64,000 nt of DNA from Sclerodactyla briareus (Eukaryota; Echinodermata; Holothuroidea; Dendrochirotida; Sclerodactylidae): the NCBI GenBank assembly GCA_026419785.1, contig JAODTK010003765.1, forward strand, positions 456,330 to 520,329. The letters are read 5' to 3'. The notes below the pieces were generated by a model that worked only from the letters and a program-made list of their open reading frames with translations, made no database searches and had not been told where the DNA came from. The translations under genes were made by a program, and so were the position numbers. This document shows, piece by piece, positions 49,085-59,979 of the stretch. The first letter of the stretch is position 1. Every line of letters begins with the position of its first letter.

Positions 49085-50760
49085 CGTTACCTGCTTTCGT
49101 CGATCACTCGTTGTACCACTGGAGAATAATCACCCGCGCAATGGTCCAGTGCCACCGACATCCTGCTTGGAAACGGGTCTCCCAATTTCTTAAACTGCTT
49201 TCATCTTTCAGGCCTCTCCATCTCTATCACACGTACTCTTTATCGCATTTGAGTCTTTACACGAGTAGGAGAAGTATTCACCTTTTTCGTCATGTTGATT
49301 TCTCGATTTCCACGAATTGAGTTCATGTTGACCAGTTGTAGTGTAGCTCTCCGGGTTGATGATGACGGATGCACTAACAACGTCCCTTTCATTGTTGAAT
49401 TTTTTGGATCCTGATTGATTCGAATATTGTCCTGCCTCGCCTTGACAATTTTGTACCCGTTTGCCTGATGTTATTATCGCTTCGTCTGGATCCTTAATGG
49501 AGCTAGTTACCCTAGGTCAACGTCTGGTCGAAGCCTGTGTTGCCAACATTGGTGGCATGATCACCGAAATTCATCATGATATAATAGTGGCATATCGGGA
49601 CTCCAGGAGGGCCGAGTACCCTTTCGAATGCGCTTTACTAAACATCGTGTGCGTGTTGCCAGTTCCTCTCTCTTACAGAGGTGATGTTCCCAATGTTGTT
49701 AGCGGTGCTCCCCACCTCATCATGGGTAACTGAACACCGACAGAGACTACAGCGGAATGAGAGCTAAACGATTGTTTACTGTGTCGTTTGGAAGGTAGGT
49801 TCGTCATGATTCTATCCATTTTCGGATTCTTTAAAACGTGATCTCAAATACAGATTGCAACCAGTTAAAAAGAGCTCGTTACAGCTTTAAGACAGCAGAT
49901 GATATCCTATGCCAGTAACTACTGTCGAAGGTGATGTCATTTTACGGGCGTGGATTCATAGAGGACTGAAATTAATTACGGGATTAACTAACGTGTGTGA
50001 TTACTCGATGACCCAGGAGTTTTGTAGAGTTACATGGATGTCACTCCAGGACTGGTGCATTCGTTTAGCTTCATGGAAACACCGGTAGGTATACTAGGGA
50101 AATACACCATAAGCTCAAATGATACTCGCAGCTACTATGCATTGTAGGGAACGTTTCGGTGTGTTCCAACGAAACCGTTCCCCGGCACACTGACAATCGT
50201 AGCAGGAACGCTTGAAAAAGCCTGAAATTGCGTATCCCAAAGTTTTAATTCCACAGATGATTTTTCCAATGACATGACGAGGTTTTGCTCATCTGGAGCG
50301 TAGCACCGCTACTGCAGATTGCTTATTTCTCGCATTTTGAAACACACTGAGGCCATGGTTTCAACCTCAACGTGAATGATCAGTAACATCGACTGATCAG
50401 CGTTCTGCAGTACATGAGTAATACCAGCATCAGAAACTTGCATCTGTTTGAAAAAAAGAGTAAACCTTGTTCTGCCTAATGTTATTTCAGGATTTGCCCG
50501 GAGTGCGGTCATGGTCTTACTTTCGTATAACCTAAAATGGTCTTATTACAGTGAAATGGTGACAGTCTGTTCGGCAAGCTGCAGTCAACGGCATTCCAGG
50601 AAAATAATCTCCCCAATACGACAGGAGCAAGTTAATGTATTCGATTATAAGGTCCAAAATTTCACAGCGATTACCACAGGGGAGTACTCTACGATTGACA
50701 AGAAGACCATGACCATGGATATACAGTAACATAGTTGAGATCGCCATTTCAAACAATACA
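49085..50760 (-). CDS. immunoglobulin-superfamily type I membrane protein, copy D2
   Basis: Same gene as in D1. The Ig exon has the B-strand segment GEIIFLEC (about 50,615-50,590) and the F-strand segment VSDAGITHVLQ (about 50,440-50,405; the expected YxC is damaged as read). The transmembrane exon is poorly preserved (about 49,900-49,860) and ends in a region reading HDEVGSTANNIGNITS, with a GTAAGAG donor after 49,677. The tail exon reads VKARQDNIRI and STRRATLQLVNMNS (49,455-49,315), nearly identical to D1. The last tail region has AGDYSPVV near 49,125. Conservation of the tail peptides between copies, while the introns drift, indicates that the tail is or was under selection. Confidence 0.45.
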
Positions 50761-51189
50761 GTAATGATTCTACATTGATCCATGATGTTGAAAAACTTGC
50801 CTGCCGCCTGTGAGAGAGCGCACTGCGAATAAAAAATGTCAGAAACGCACTGTAACACAGTGTTAAAGGCCAGTGAAGGCCTTTCGCGATATATTAAGTT
50901 CACCGTTCATTATACCCAATGTTATGAGGGTGGTAATCAGACTCCTCTTACAGTGCGATACTGTGCTAGAGTGTGTGAAAGTTGCCCGTACGTCGTGCGG
51001 CACTAACCGTAGTTTAGCATAGTATATTTGCAGTCGCCTTGGAATCGATGGACCATGAGGACAGGTACCCCGTGAGAATACGCCATGAGCGCTCTTAGCA
51101 CGACCTAAATTTAGAACGATGCGCTGACTTGAATATTAGTTAGGTTAAATAAACGAATACATCAATGAACCAAAAGCCAAGAGGTGGGA

Positions 51190-51715
51190 ATTTAATGGAC
51201 TGTCTTGATGATCAATGGTTTTAGAGGACATTCGCCCTAACCCCAAAAACAATAGGGACGAGTGCCATCATAGAGAACCCAAGCAAGTTATGCAATTCCG
51301 CAGATAAACAAATGTGAGTTTCATCCATTCCGGTAAGGTCAATTATTGTGTTCCACGAGCCACAATTAGCCAAATATAAAACTTTTCACCATTTTGCCAT
51401 TGTTTCTACAAAAATGACCCCCAACCCATACAAAAAAGAGGTTCTTTCACTCTAAAGGAAAGATGCATACTAAATTTCAGAGGATCAGACCAATGATCGA
51501 CATCGGATGACTTTGACCTGTACCCAAGACGTGGGGTACTGTATTCATCATGGGGAAACCCAATACCAAGTATGACTTTATCATTTAGGTGGCGTCGAGT
51601 TATCGTGATCAAAAGCAGGAACGTCACACACACAACACACAAACACACACCACCTACAAACACAAACACACACAGACAATGCGGGATTCCCGGATTCGTC
51701 AGGAATCAGAAATTG
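51190..51715. repeat. dispersed repeat with CA-rich tail, fourth copy
   Basis: The body has ccccaaaaacaatagg, ccaagtatgactttatcattt and gtcgagttatcgtg. The ca tail runs about 51,627-51,676 and is followed by gattcgtcaggaa. Confidence 0.75.
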
Positions 51716-51782
51716 AATACAAAAATAACATAATACAACAGACATGATGAAAATACATAGGTCTTATAGAACGTCATTAAAA

Positions 51783-51838
51783 TAATATAATATAATTATA
51801 AGAATAATAATACTAATAATAATATAATAATAATAATG
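51783..51838. repeat. AAT/AT simple repeat
   Basis: About 55 bases of aat/ata units. Confidence 0.9.
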
Positions 51839-52448
51839 CAAGGAATGAAGCAATGGCACGACAGTGAAGAACCGAGTACAAACCGGATGGAAAGAGAAAT
51901 GCTCCTGGCCTAGTACCACGACAAATCAGCGAGGTAACAACCCATGAGAATGCGTACAGGTGGTGAGGCAGCAAGGCTGAATTGAAACTGAAGCACAAGC
52001 ACGGCCGCCAAGACCAGGCACTGGCCAGCAAAGTGCCAATGGACAAAGTGCAAATACAGTGATGACTCCTAAATGTAGGAGGTAAACAAAGAGACGAGAC
52101 AGTGGACACATCGTATACATGCCCCAAGATTGCCGGCACCGTACAAAGTGGGGCGTAAAAAACCTTGACAGCTGCTATCCACAGGGATATGCAAACACTA
52201 CGACATACACACAGAACATCCAACGCCTGGCTCTACAAACTGTACAGGGGTGGGAAAGATAACACAAGTCTAGGGGACTTCAGATCCGGGCTGATAGGTT
52301 ATCAGAGGAAGCGACCTGACTTGTGGTCGTAAAAGAGGGACTTACATCTGAAACAACAATATAGGATCTAGCCATCCCTAAGACACGAACATAGGCGAAA
52401 AGGAGAGGGAGAAGAACGACAAATTCCCAAAAACTACACTGGGTTTTC

Positions 52449-52722
52449 GGGTCTACGAGCGACGAAACCTATCATACTTACACAATGCCCCCCTCTATTT
52501 AGCTTATTAGTCCCTTCTGGCGAATGTCTACCTTCCCAATCTGGCACACCATCTTCTCTTATCTCGGAATTAGCGCGGAAAGCACCCGCATTTCGTGAGC
52601 GGGTGAACTGGATGGGGAGGAAGGGAGGATGTGATTAGTAGGAGAGGTTGTCGTCGCTCGTAGACCGATAACAGGTAAGGTTTGAGTCTACATCGTCCTC
52701 AACCTATCATACTTACACAATG
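52449..52722. repeat. small element bounded by inverted and direct repeats
   Basis: ggtctacgagcgacga (52,450-52,465) is inverted at about 52,650-52,666. Immediately right of the first arm is a 22-base word, aacctatcatacttacacaatg (positions 52,466-52,487), which recurs exactly at 52,701-52,722. The pattern fits a short fold-back or MITE-like unit with a duplicated flank, or a local duplication. Confidence 0.5.
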
Positions 52723-52739
52723 ACCCGACTAGCACAGAA

Positions 52740-55700
52740 GTCATTGGTGACGGGCCCAGGAGCCTGCGGTCACGGCAGATTCAGCACTCTCTGGCAATCC
52801 CCCGTCAGCCGACGTTTTGGTAAGTTTAGCAGGAAGACGATTGTGGGAGTTGGAGTCTTCCAGGCCGCCGCCTTCAGCAATGTCTCCATTGGTACCACGC
52901 CCTTGCCTCGGCGACCCTTTGAGCCATCGGGCGAGTATGTTTCGAATTCGAACGGCCGGGTAATCAGGATGAAGACGAATCGATTGTGTAGACGATCTAT
53001 ATTTTGTCCTCCCTTTAGGATACATAGGCCCTGACGGCCAGGCCCCTTCTGGTCTTCATGGATTAACGAAAGTTATCCGAACGCCGGTATGCAAATCTCC
53101 TCCTGGTGTAAAACTGGCCTGACTGATCGTGGCCGGAAGGCTGTATTCTGGCGAGAGTCGAACACTATCGAGCTTAGGTGAAATCTGGGATGAGAGTCGG
53201 CGGTTAGGGGCCGTTGCGTCGCCTGGCTGAAGCGGCGGCGACTAGTACAGGTCCTCCGTGTGAATGTCCCTCTTGCCTCTCTAATTTGAGGAGAGCTTCG
53301 TTGGTGGCCGGGAATGGAATAGCCCCCAGGGTTGTTTTTGTTTTTTTTTTTTTTTTCATGATATCTACATTGGCTGGTAGCTCACGGACCGTAGTTTCGA
53401 AAGGTCGTCGTCGGTTAGTCCCAGTCAAAGGTGTCGGAATGGCAAAAACTCGGGTAACGACTGTGGTCGGTACGTGGGATAATGTTTCGTGGAAACCGGT
53501 ATATACGTACACTAAACCGCTGATCCGACCTCGCGAATTTCTAACCGGAATTCCAATTGAGGTAATATACGACTATCCTCCAGGAGTTAATATCCCGATT
53601 CCACACAACCACGCGGAACTCTTAATTCCGACGTGAACATTGCAAGGAGGATGACCCAGTAGGGCTTGTTACGAACTCCTACCATGACCTGTACGACAAG
53701 CCCCGCGGCATGTATTTGCGATTATTCGACATCACCAAATGAGGTCGCACGTACCAATATTACACCCATGTTAGTTGTACTATTCCGTTATTTCGATATG
53801 CGTTTTTGGGTATCCCATCGCAGCAAGCAATCACCCCTTCCGTACAGCAGTATCTATGAAACCGCGACGTGTTCCAACATCAACTCTGCGGATGAGATGT
53901 TTTTTCGACTGGGGATCAGGTTGCAGAACTCGGCGACGCCGTCTCAAGGCCAAGCCTGCAGTTTCAAACTCACTGCGAAAGAAGTTGCCGGAATCTGCCT
54001 TATTGTCGATATCATATTCGGCGACGTATTGTATAACCTTGCGGGGGGCCTCAGTTACAGCCCGGATGTAGGCTACTTGATGCCTCTTAATCTACACCTC
54101 CTGCTAGCGACGTTCGCGTCTCTGCGCAGCCAACTTTCGGGTAGGGTGCGCGTCCCTGTCTGCAACCCCTCGGCATCGGCAAGAACGTTATCACAGCAAT
54201 AGTTCCAGATGCCCTAGGTGTTAGCGCTGGGTAGCCGACCCACCACCGTAAGACCTCAAGAGTCAAGAGCCGGCTACGTCCGTTGACCATTGTCTGTAAT
54301 GCCCGAGTATCCCTGGCGATTGGTGCATAGTTGGAGGCCGCCGGAGTGATCGTTTACTGCGAATATCCGAATGTCAGCTTTCACATGCTCGTTTATGCAA
54401 TGCTAGTCACCCGTCAGTCACCCGTGACCGGTTGACTCCTCGCGAAAGATCCGCAATTGCTGACGGATCGTTTGTGGCTTGAGAGAGCATCGAGCGGTAA
54501 GAAGTACTTCCCATTACTGCAAGAGCACCCGAATTTACTGACGGCTACTTCCTCCGCGTCTCAACTTCGGGCCAGACCACGCCCAGACGATCCACACCGG
54601 CATCGGTCGAGTATCGTCGCTGCAGAGTGTAGTTTCTGTCGGCTGCCTGAGCCGATCTTCTTCCGTAACTTCCCGTCCGAGCGCCTGAGCGTAACTGAAA
54701 CCGAGTTTTCCTTCAGTCAAGCTAACTTTCCGTCGACTCTGATCGGAAAATTACGGCGATGGGGCCGATTCCGCCCGTTAAGCCGTTCTTCCTGACCGGA
54801 CCAGGACCTCAAGATCTTGGTTGTTCGCCGGCGTTTCCTCGGCCGAAGTCGTTTGGCACCTATTGTCGCCCCGGCGTACTCGAACCCTTCCAGGAGTCCG
54901 AGACATCTGTTTCGCGCCTGTTAGTACCTAGCCGGTGATGGAACCAACATTCCAGACTACAAATATTTCTGGTTGGTCCATGTCGACTACTGAGTCGATA
55001 CTAGCAAGCCTGGTTAATCCGCTGGCCGTCCGCATACCCCCCGAACGCGTTGTTCGCGCAGGTGGCAGCTGACAGGTTCGCTGGTAGCGGATTATCCCAG
55101 TCGTCGGCTAGCCATAATATTGTGGCCGATTTTATGGCCAGCGGTTCAGGTGATCCATTCCTTTCCCATTTTTCCTTAAAAGGCCGGGCCCGGCACATTC
55201 GGACACTATCTCTGTTGTGGCGGTGTTTTGGTGGTTGTGTTATCCCAAGCTGGATGCAGCTCCGTCGTCGCTGTACCGGCAACTGTTTTGTGTATTAGGG
55301 ACCGTAATGTCGATTGATTATTGACCCTTTCGGCCCCCTGCGAACCAATCGAAAACCGGTCTAGATTTCCGGGACTAGTCAGGAACCTGCAGACGGGCCT
55401 GCTGTCCCGAATGTGAAACGCCTCCAAACGGTCGATCCACGGACATCGCCTGCTACTATACTGCATGGAGACGTGAGTAGAAACGATTCACCCCGGAATG
55501 TGCCCCCAGGATGAACCCGGGCCCCCGCGTAAGTTGATTGTCTCTTTGACGAGTCCCTACAATGATCGTGCAATTATAATCAGAAGACACAATGTGGCAT
55601 CAATTTATCTCTGCGCTAATAGGGTGAATTACGGGTCACTATGAGTAACAGCGGGCGCCGAGTACTATCAATATCGGCCGCTTTAAGTCCACTCCGGACA

Positions 55701-56455
55701 GTCAACGAACCTGTAGGCTAATTACGCAGATTTATCAGGCCCCCGACTAATAACCGATAGGTGGACGCGAATTAGATGAATGAGCGGCCACCTCAACTAC
55801 ATCCGGACCCTCTAGCGTATTTCGGTCTCGGAGCCGTTCTAGCGTTAATTTGTCTGCGGTCCTTCCTGCCATAATCCCCGGTTCAGCCCGGATTGCTTAC
55901 TAACGGTATGGACCCGCCGATGATGCGGCCCAGAGCCGTCTTGAAATGACGGCTTCCTGTACCCGTAGGACCAGCGGCTGGGTCCGTTGAGGACCAGTAG
56001 GGCACCGCTGTACCCCCAGCCATTCAGCTTGTCTGTTTTCCCTCCATGCCGGGAGCGGCCTCCGCCGGGGTGACCGCGAACAGGCATGGTACAACAAAAA
56101 ACCCATACGCCAGGCCGACCCACACGGTGGGGCTGGCCCCTTTTGGTTCCGGAGGCCCTCCGTCATGGCTGATGCACGCCTCTCCCGGCGGGACCACGCT
56201 GGCTGCCGAATTAAGTGCCTTGTCGTGCGGCGCAAGCAAAAACTCACCCTAGTCGACCACTGGGGTTTGGCTCCCGCTTTCCAAGCAGTCGCGGGGGTGC
56301 ACAGGCTTTCCATGCCAAGTTTACAGGTCCCACCGACACCCCCACCGGGACGACCCGGCGCCCAAGCCTGGCCAAGCCGTCCATCCCACCTGACGCATCC
56401 GACCCCTTGGAATGGTCGGTTCGCTTGTTTGTTGGCCGCCTTTCTGGTTGTCGTC
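52740..56455. other. GC-rich tract without recognised genes
   Basis: Markedly richer in G and C than the rest of the window. Several overlapping open frames exist on both strands (for example + 53,214-53,636 and + 53,666-54,202), but none has a domain I recognise and they overlap in opposite strands. A poly-T run is at 53,340-53,356. The 323-residue - strand frame at 55,900-56,871 runs into the minisatellite and is best explained by high GC content. Confidence 0.4.
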
Positions 56456-56460
56456 CACGT

Positions 56461-57030
56461 TAGGACCCCTGTGGCACGGCGGCCGGTCCCACGGCCGTCG
56501 TGCTGGCCTGCCCTAACCGTTGCCTGGTGCTGTACACCGGTAGGACCCCGCGTCCCGGGCGACCTGTCCCGCGGCTCCGGGCTGGCCTGCCCTAACCGCC
56601 TGGTCTGGTGTTTTTCCACCGTAGACCCTCGTGGGTAGGACCTGCGCACGACGGCCTGTCCCACGGCTCCGCTGGCCTGCCCTAAACGCTGCGGTGTTGC
56701 ACAAGGTAGGACCCTGCGGCCCGACGGCCTGGTCCCACGCTCGCTTGCATGGCCTGCCCTAACCGCTCTGGTGTTGTCCCCTAGATTCGTGTAACCCCCT
56801 GACCCCCGCGGCACGGCGGCCTGGTCCCACGCTTCGGGCGCCTGCCCCAACCGCTGCCGGGTGTTGTACACCGGTAGCCCTGCGGCAGCGGCCTGGTCCC
56901 GCTGCTCCGGCTGGCCTGCCCTAACTCCGGCTGGGTGGTGTCCACCCGTCTGACCCTGCTGGCACGGCGGCCTGGTCCCGCGGCTCCTGGCTGGCCTGCC
57001 CTACCGCTGGCTGGTGTTGTCCACCAGTAG
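56461..57030. repeat. GC-rich minisatellite, about 80-bp unit, seven or so copies
   Basis: Each unit carries taggacc, ggcacggcggcctggtccc, cggctcc, ctggcctgccctaacc, gctgg and tgttgtccaccgg variants. Units vary in length from about 72 to 88 bases. A degenerate partial unit lies at 57,170-57,255. Confidence 0.9.
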
Positions 57031-57259
57031 TCTCGTTGGTTGACTGCTTCCTAGTGTTCCGACTGAGTCCACGGATCCCTGGTTTGGTTTGTTGGGCCGG
57101 TTGGGTGGGTTGGCCGGTGGGTGCTGCTTGCCGTCTGTCTGGTTTTGTCTCCGGTAGTGTTAGAGTATGACCCTGCGGCGCTGAGGCCTTTCCCCTAACC
57201 GGGAAGTGACCCTGTGGCCTAAGGCTGGTCCTGGCGGCTCCGGGCTGGCCTGCCCTACC

Positions 57260-59195
57260 CTGTCCCCACCGAGACCGAGGACCAGTCGTGTCTCGGACCC
57301 GACTGTTTCGGTGATTTTTTGCCTGCTTTTTAGGCTTTCACAAGCCTTGCCAACGGTCAGCCCAGTTCCTCCCTCTGGTGGAGGCACATCTCGACGGCCT
57401 TCCAGTTCTCCTTCCATATCTGCAAGATTCTGTAAGAGAAACAATACATGCAAACTGTTACATGGCACCCACTTTATGCTTGCCGGGGATTCCGGATCTA
57501 GCCGGGTACCTAACACCCACTAGCCGACAGCCCTGAATAAAACGTAACAATCCCGTATAATTTCATAACTTTTAATGCAATAATGCAATACTCCGTATAA
57601 GATTGCATGAATACAAATTCATAGTACGCTATGACTGAATTCAACCGTAGGTACATAAACAATACGAACTGATAACTCTGAACTGGCGTGGGGGAAATCC
57701 TATAAGGCCCAACCCACTAAAGCTCACTCGAAAGAACCAGAAAAATATTACTTTTCCCACCAAAACGAGCAACCCACTACTTAGCCTTCAAGCTAAAAAG
57801 AAGGAAACACACCTCCGGAAAAACACTATTTCCGATCGTGACCCAAAGCAATTCCCCACAGCAGGACCCCCAACGTAATAACCTAGGCTTTCCACTGAGC
57901 AACTCGTCACAACCTAAGCTATACGCTAGGATCCCGCGCATACTGTAACGTGTTTGGAGCTTTCTTGCCTTACATCCGTAACTTGCGCGCAAATTCACCC
58001 TCCGATCCCACAAAAAAATCGCTAATTTTCTATGAAAGCAAGAAAAGCATACCCAATCCTCGTCAGAGGATATCTTCTCGCGACGGTTCCGCTCAACGTT
58101 CGTTTGTAAAAGGATAGTAGGACACTTTTTAATTGTCAAAAACTCGTTCAAATATTCATAACTTTGCCAAGATGCGACTGTAAAGCGCTAATTCTGCGAT
58201 GAGAGTACGATAGGGGTGGACCAGATTGGGAGAGGGTAGAATTGCGCCAGAATGGGACTAATAGGCAGAATAGAGAGAGGCATTGTGTAAGTATTAGAGG
58301 GGTTTGAGAGCGAGTAGACACCAGATCTCCGGCTCAAATTAAAGAGAATGTGGGATGTCAAAGCAAAGGTTGTACCAGTGGATTGTGCACTCGGCAGGGC
58401 AACAGCCACACTTCGAAAAATGCCTATCTACCCATTCCCATGAAACACCGACGCTCCCTTCTTACACGGAAGTACCCACATCCTGAGACGAATGCATACC
58501 TCCCAGAGTCCGGGTAGACTCCGATGCGAGGTACAGAAAATATAATGACCAATCAAAACAAATGTGAAGAGAAAAGGGATAATAATAATTAAAAAAAAAA
58601 TAATAATAATAAAGGCACTGGCGTATGATTCTTGCCGTAACATGGTAAAAAAACCCGTAGGAACACTTGAATGGAAATGTTCCTCCCAGTGACCCATTAG
58701 GCTGCTTTAATGAACTTAAACCTTGTTGACTTTTATTCGTCAAATTTCCACTCTCATTCAATGAAACCATCATGTCCAGTTCGGTCAATATCCCTCAAAG
58801 CATGAGTATGGGTTTTAGTTCGTAAGGTATTCATTATTAGAGGCAAAAAATGCAAATTATCATTGAGTTCACAGTTTTAACATAATTTCCTTTTATCCCG
58901 CATTAAACAACGCGTTTGGCCTAAAATTCCCCCAACAAGCTGAAATAGCACCAGGCATTTCATTTCCACTGATTATATCGTGAAAACTGACCTCGCTTTT
59001 TTAGAAAAGTACAGTTTTGTTTTCCACCAATGGCCCGTCATGCCTCCTGGCCCTAATACCCTTCTCCCCTTTAATGACCATTATGCCCCTGGTCAGTAAC
59101 AATTCGGGAGCCTAGACGTCCGGAACAAGTTGAGAGGAACCGACTCGATTCGTAGGAAGTAACGTTTTTTTAAATCTCCAAATCTGTACGAATGG
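57260..59195. other. no recognisable gene
   Basis: Several open frames of 60-124 codons on the - strand (the longest at 57,777-58,151) show no motif or splice context I can support. A poly-A/aat stretch is at 58,578-58,611. Confidence 0.35.
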
Positions 59196-59199
59196 CCTA

Positions 59200-59808
59200 T
59201 TAGATGATGGCCCTTTCAAAATGACCTTGGTTAGCTGGATCTGAGCTCAAAAGAGAGTGGGGAGTATTACATGCCCATGTGTAGAATAAACATAGGGTGT
59301 TTCGACTTGACCATTCTTCCTTTTTTTGTTCGCTCCAGCCCGCACTAGAGGGAGGGTCTAGCTTCGCGGAGTATTTGCGTTTCCTGCTTTGCTCCCCAAT
59401 CGCCCTCCCCCCCCCCGGCCCCCCCCCCCCCCCCCCCCCCCATCTCGTTTGCAACCTACAGAGTCGCGGAAAGTCAAGTAGAACCCCCACAAACCGGTGA
59501 ACTGAAGAAAGGCAATTGATCATAGGAGGGTCTGTAATGTGTCGTATGTCGGTAATGCCAAAAACGTGTCGTATAGCTAAGAGTTTATATAACCGATAAA
59601 ACCGAGTATGATATTTTTTTTTTCCAACGCAACGTTTTCTACGGCATATATAGGAACCGTACTTACTACCAAGGTATTGTTTCATGAAGCACAACTTGCA
59701 TTGCGTTGCTGAACATATACCGTATTTTTTCCCCTTATCACAGTTCCCATTTACACAATGAGAAGACAACGTCGATAGGTAGTATGGCCGGGGGCTGCAG
59801 CAATACAT
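59200..59808 (-). CDS. cysteine-rich open frame of 202 codons, unknown
   Basis: The longest uninterrupted frame in this part of the window. The first 80 residues are rich in Cys, Lys and Arg (GNCDKGKKYGICSATQCKLC, then YICRRKRCVGKKKYHTRF), which looks like a zinc-binding cluster such as those at the ends of some transposases. The pattern is not close enough to name a family. The second half crosses a poly-C run that forces Gly repeats, so the frame there is unreliable. It may continue upstream (complement of 59,977-59,738). Confidence 0.25.
   Translation of the reverse strand: MYCCSPRPYYLSTLSSHCVNGNCDKGKKYGICSATQCKLCFMKQYLGSKYGSYICRRKRCVGKKKYHTRFYRLYKLLAIRHVFGITDIRHITDPPMINCLSSVHRFVGVLLDFPRLCRLQTRWGGGGGGGPGGGRAIGEQSRKRKYSAKLDPPSSAGWSEQKKEEWSSRNTLCLFYTWACNTPHSLLSSDPANQGHFERAII
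59408..59441. repeat. poly-C run
   Basis: About 34 C with one gg interruption. Length is likely unreliable. Confidence 0.9.
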
Positions 59809-59979
59809 TTAATAAAGGACAGCGTCTCGCGTCTCCGACAGAGTAGATTATGAATGGTAGTCTTGTTTCAATAGCCTTCATTTTAGGATGACCATCCGGG
59901 ATGAAGAGGCCAAAATTGCGCTCCTTAACTTCCTCTATGGGCTCTGATGTTGCGAAGCCCAATTTGTGCTTATTCATTT

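Larger units (their letters stand above)
46140..51185 (-). repeat. segmental duplication block D, copy 2
   Basis: Collinear with D1 from the LINE to the end word acgatgcgc. It contains a larger piece of the LINE, a 184-bp G-rich tract, a small G/C-rich insertion and one unit of the D1 290-bp duplication. Confidence 0.85.

Noticed and set aside
51813..52223. 136-codon - strand open frame rich in Leu, Ser and Cys
   Set aside because: No motif or splice context. The + strand of the same interval is A-rich and equally coding-like, so I cannot choose a strand or support a gene.
53214..54202. 140- and 178-codon + strand open frames
   Set aside because: They lie in the GC-rich tract with overlapping opposite frames and show no domain I can identify.
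55900..56871. 323-codon - strand open frame, the longest in the window
   Set aside because: It runs into the GC-rich minisatellite, where stop codons are rare in all frames. Overlapping + strand frames are equally open, and the repeated peptide follows the DNA repeat unit.
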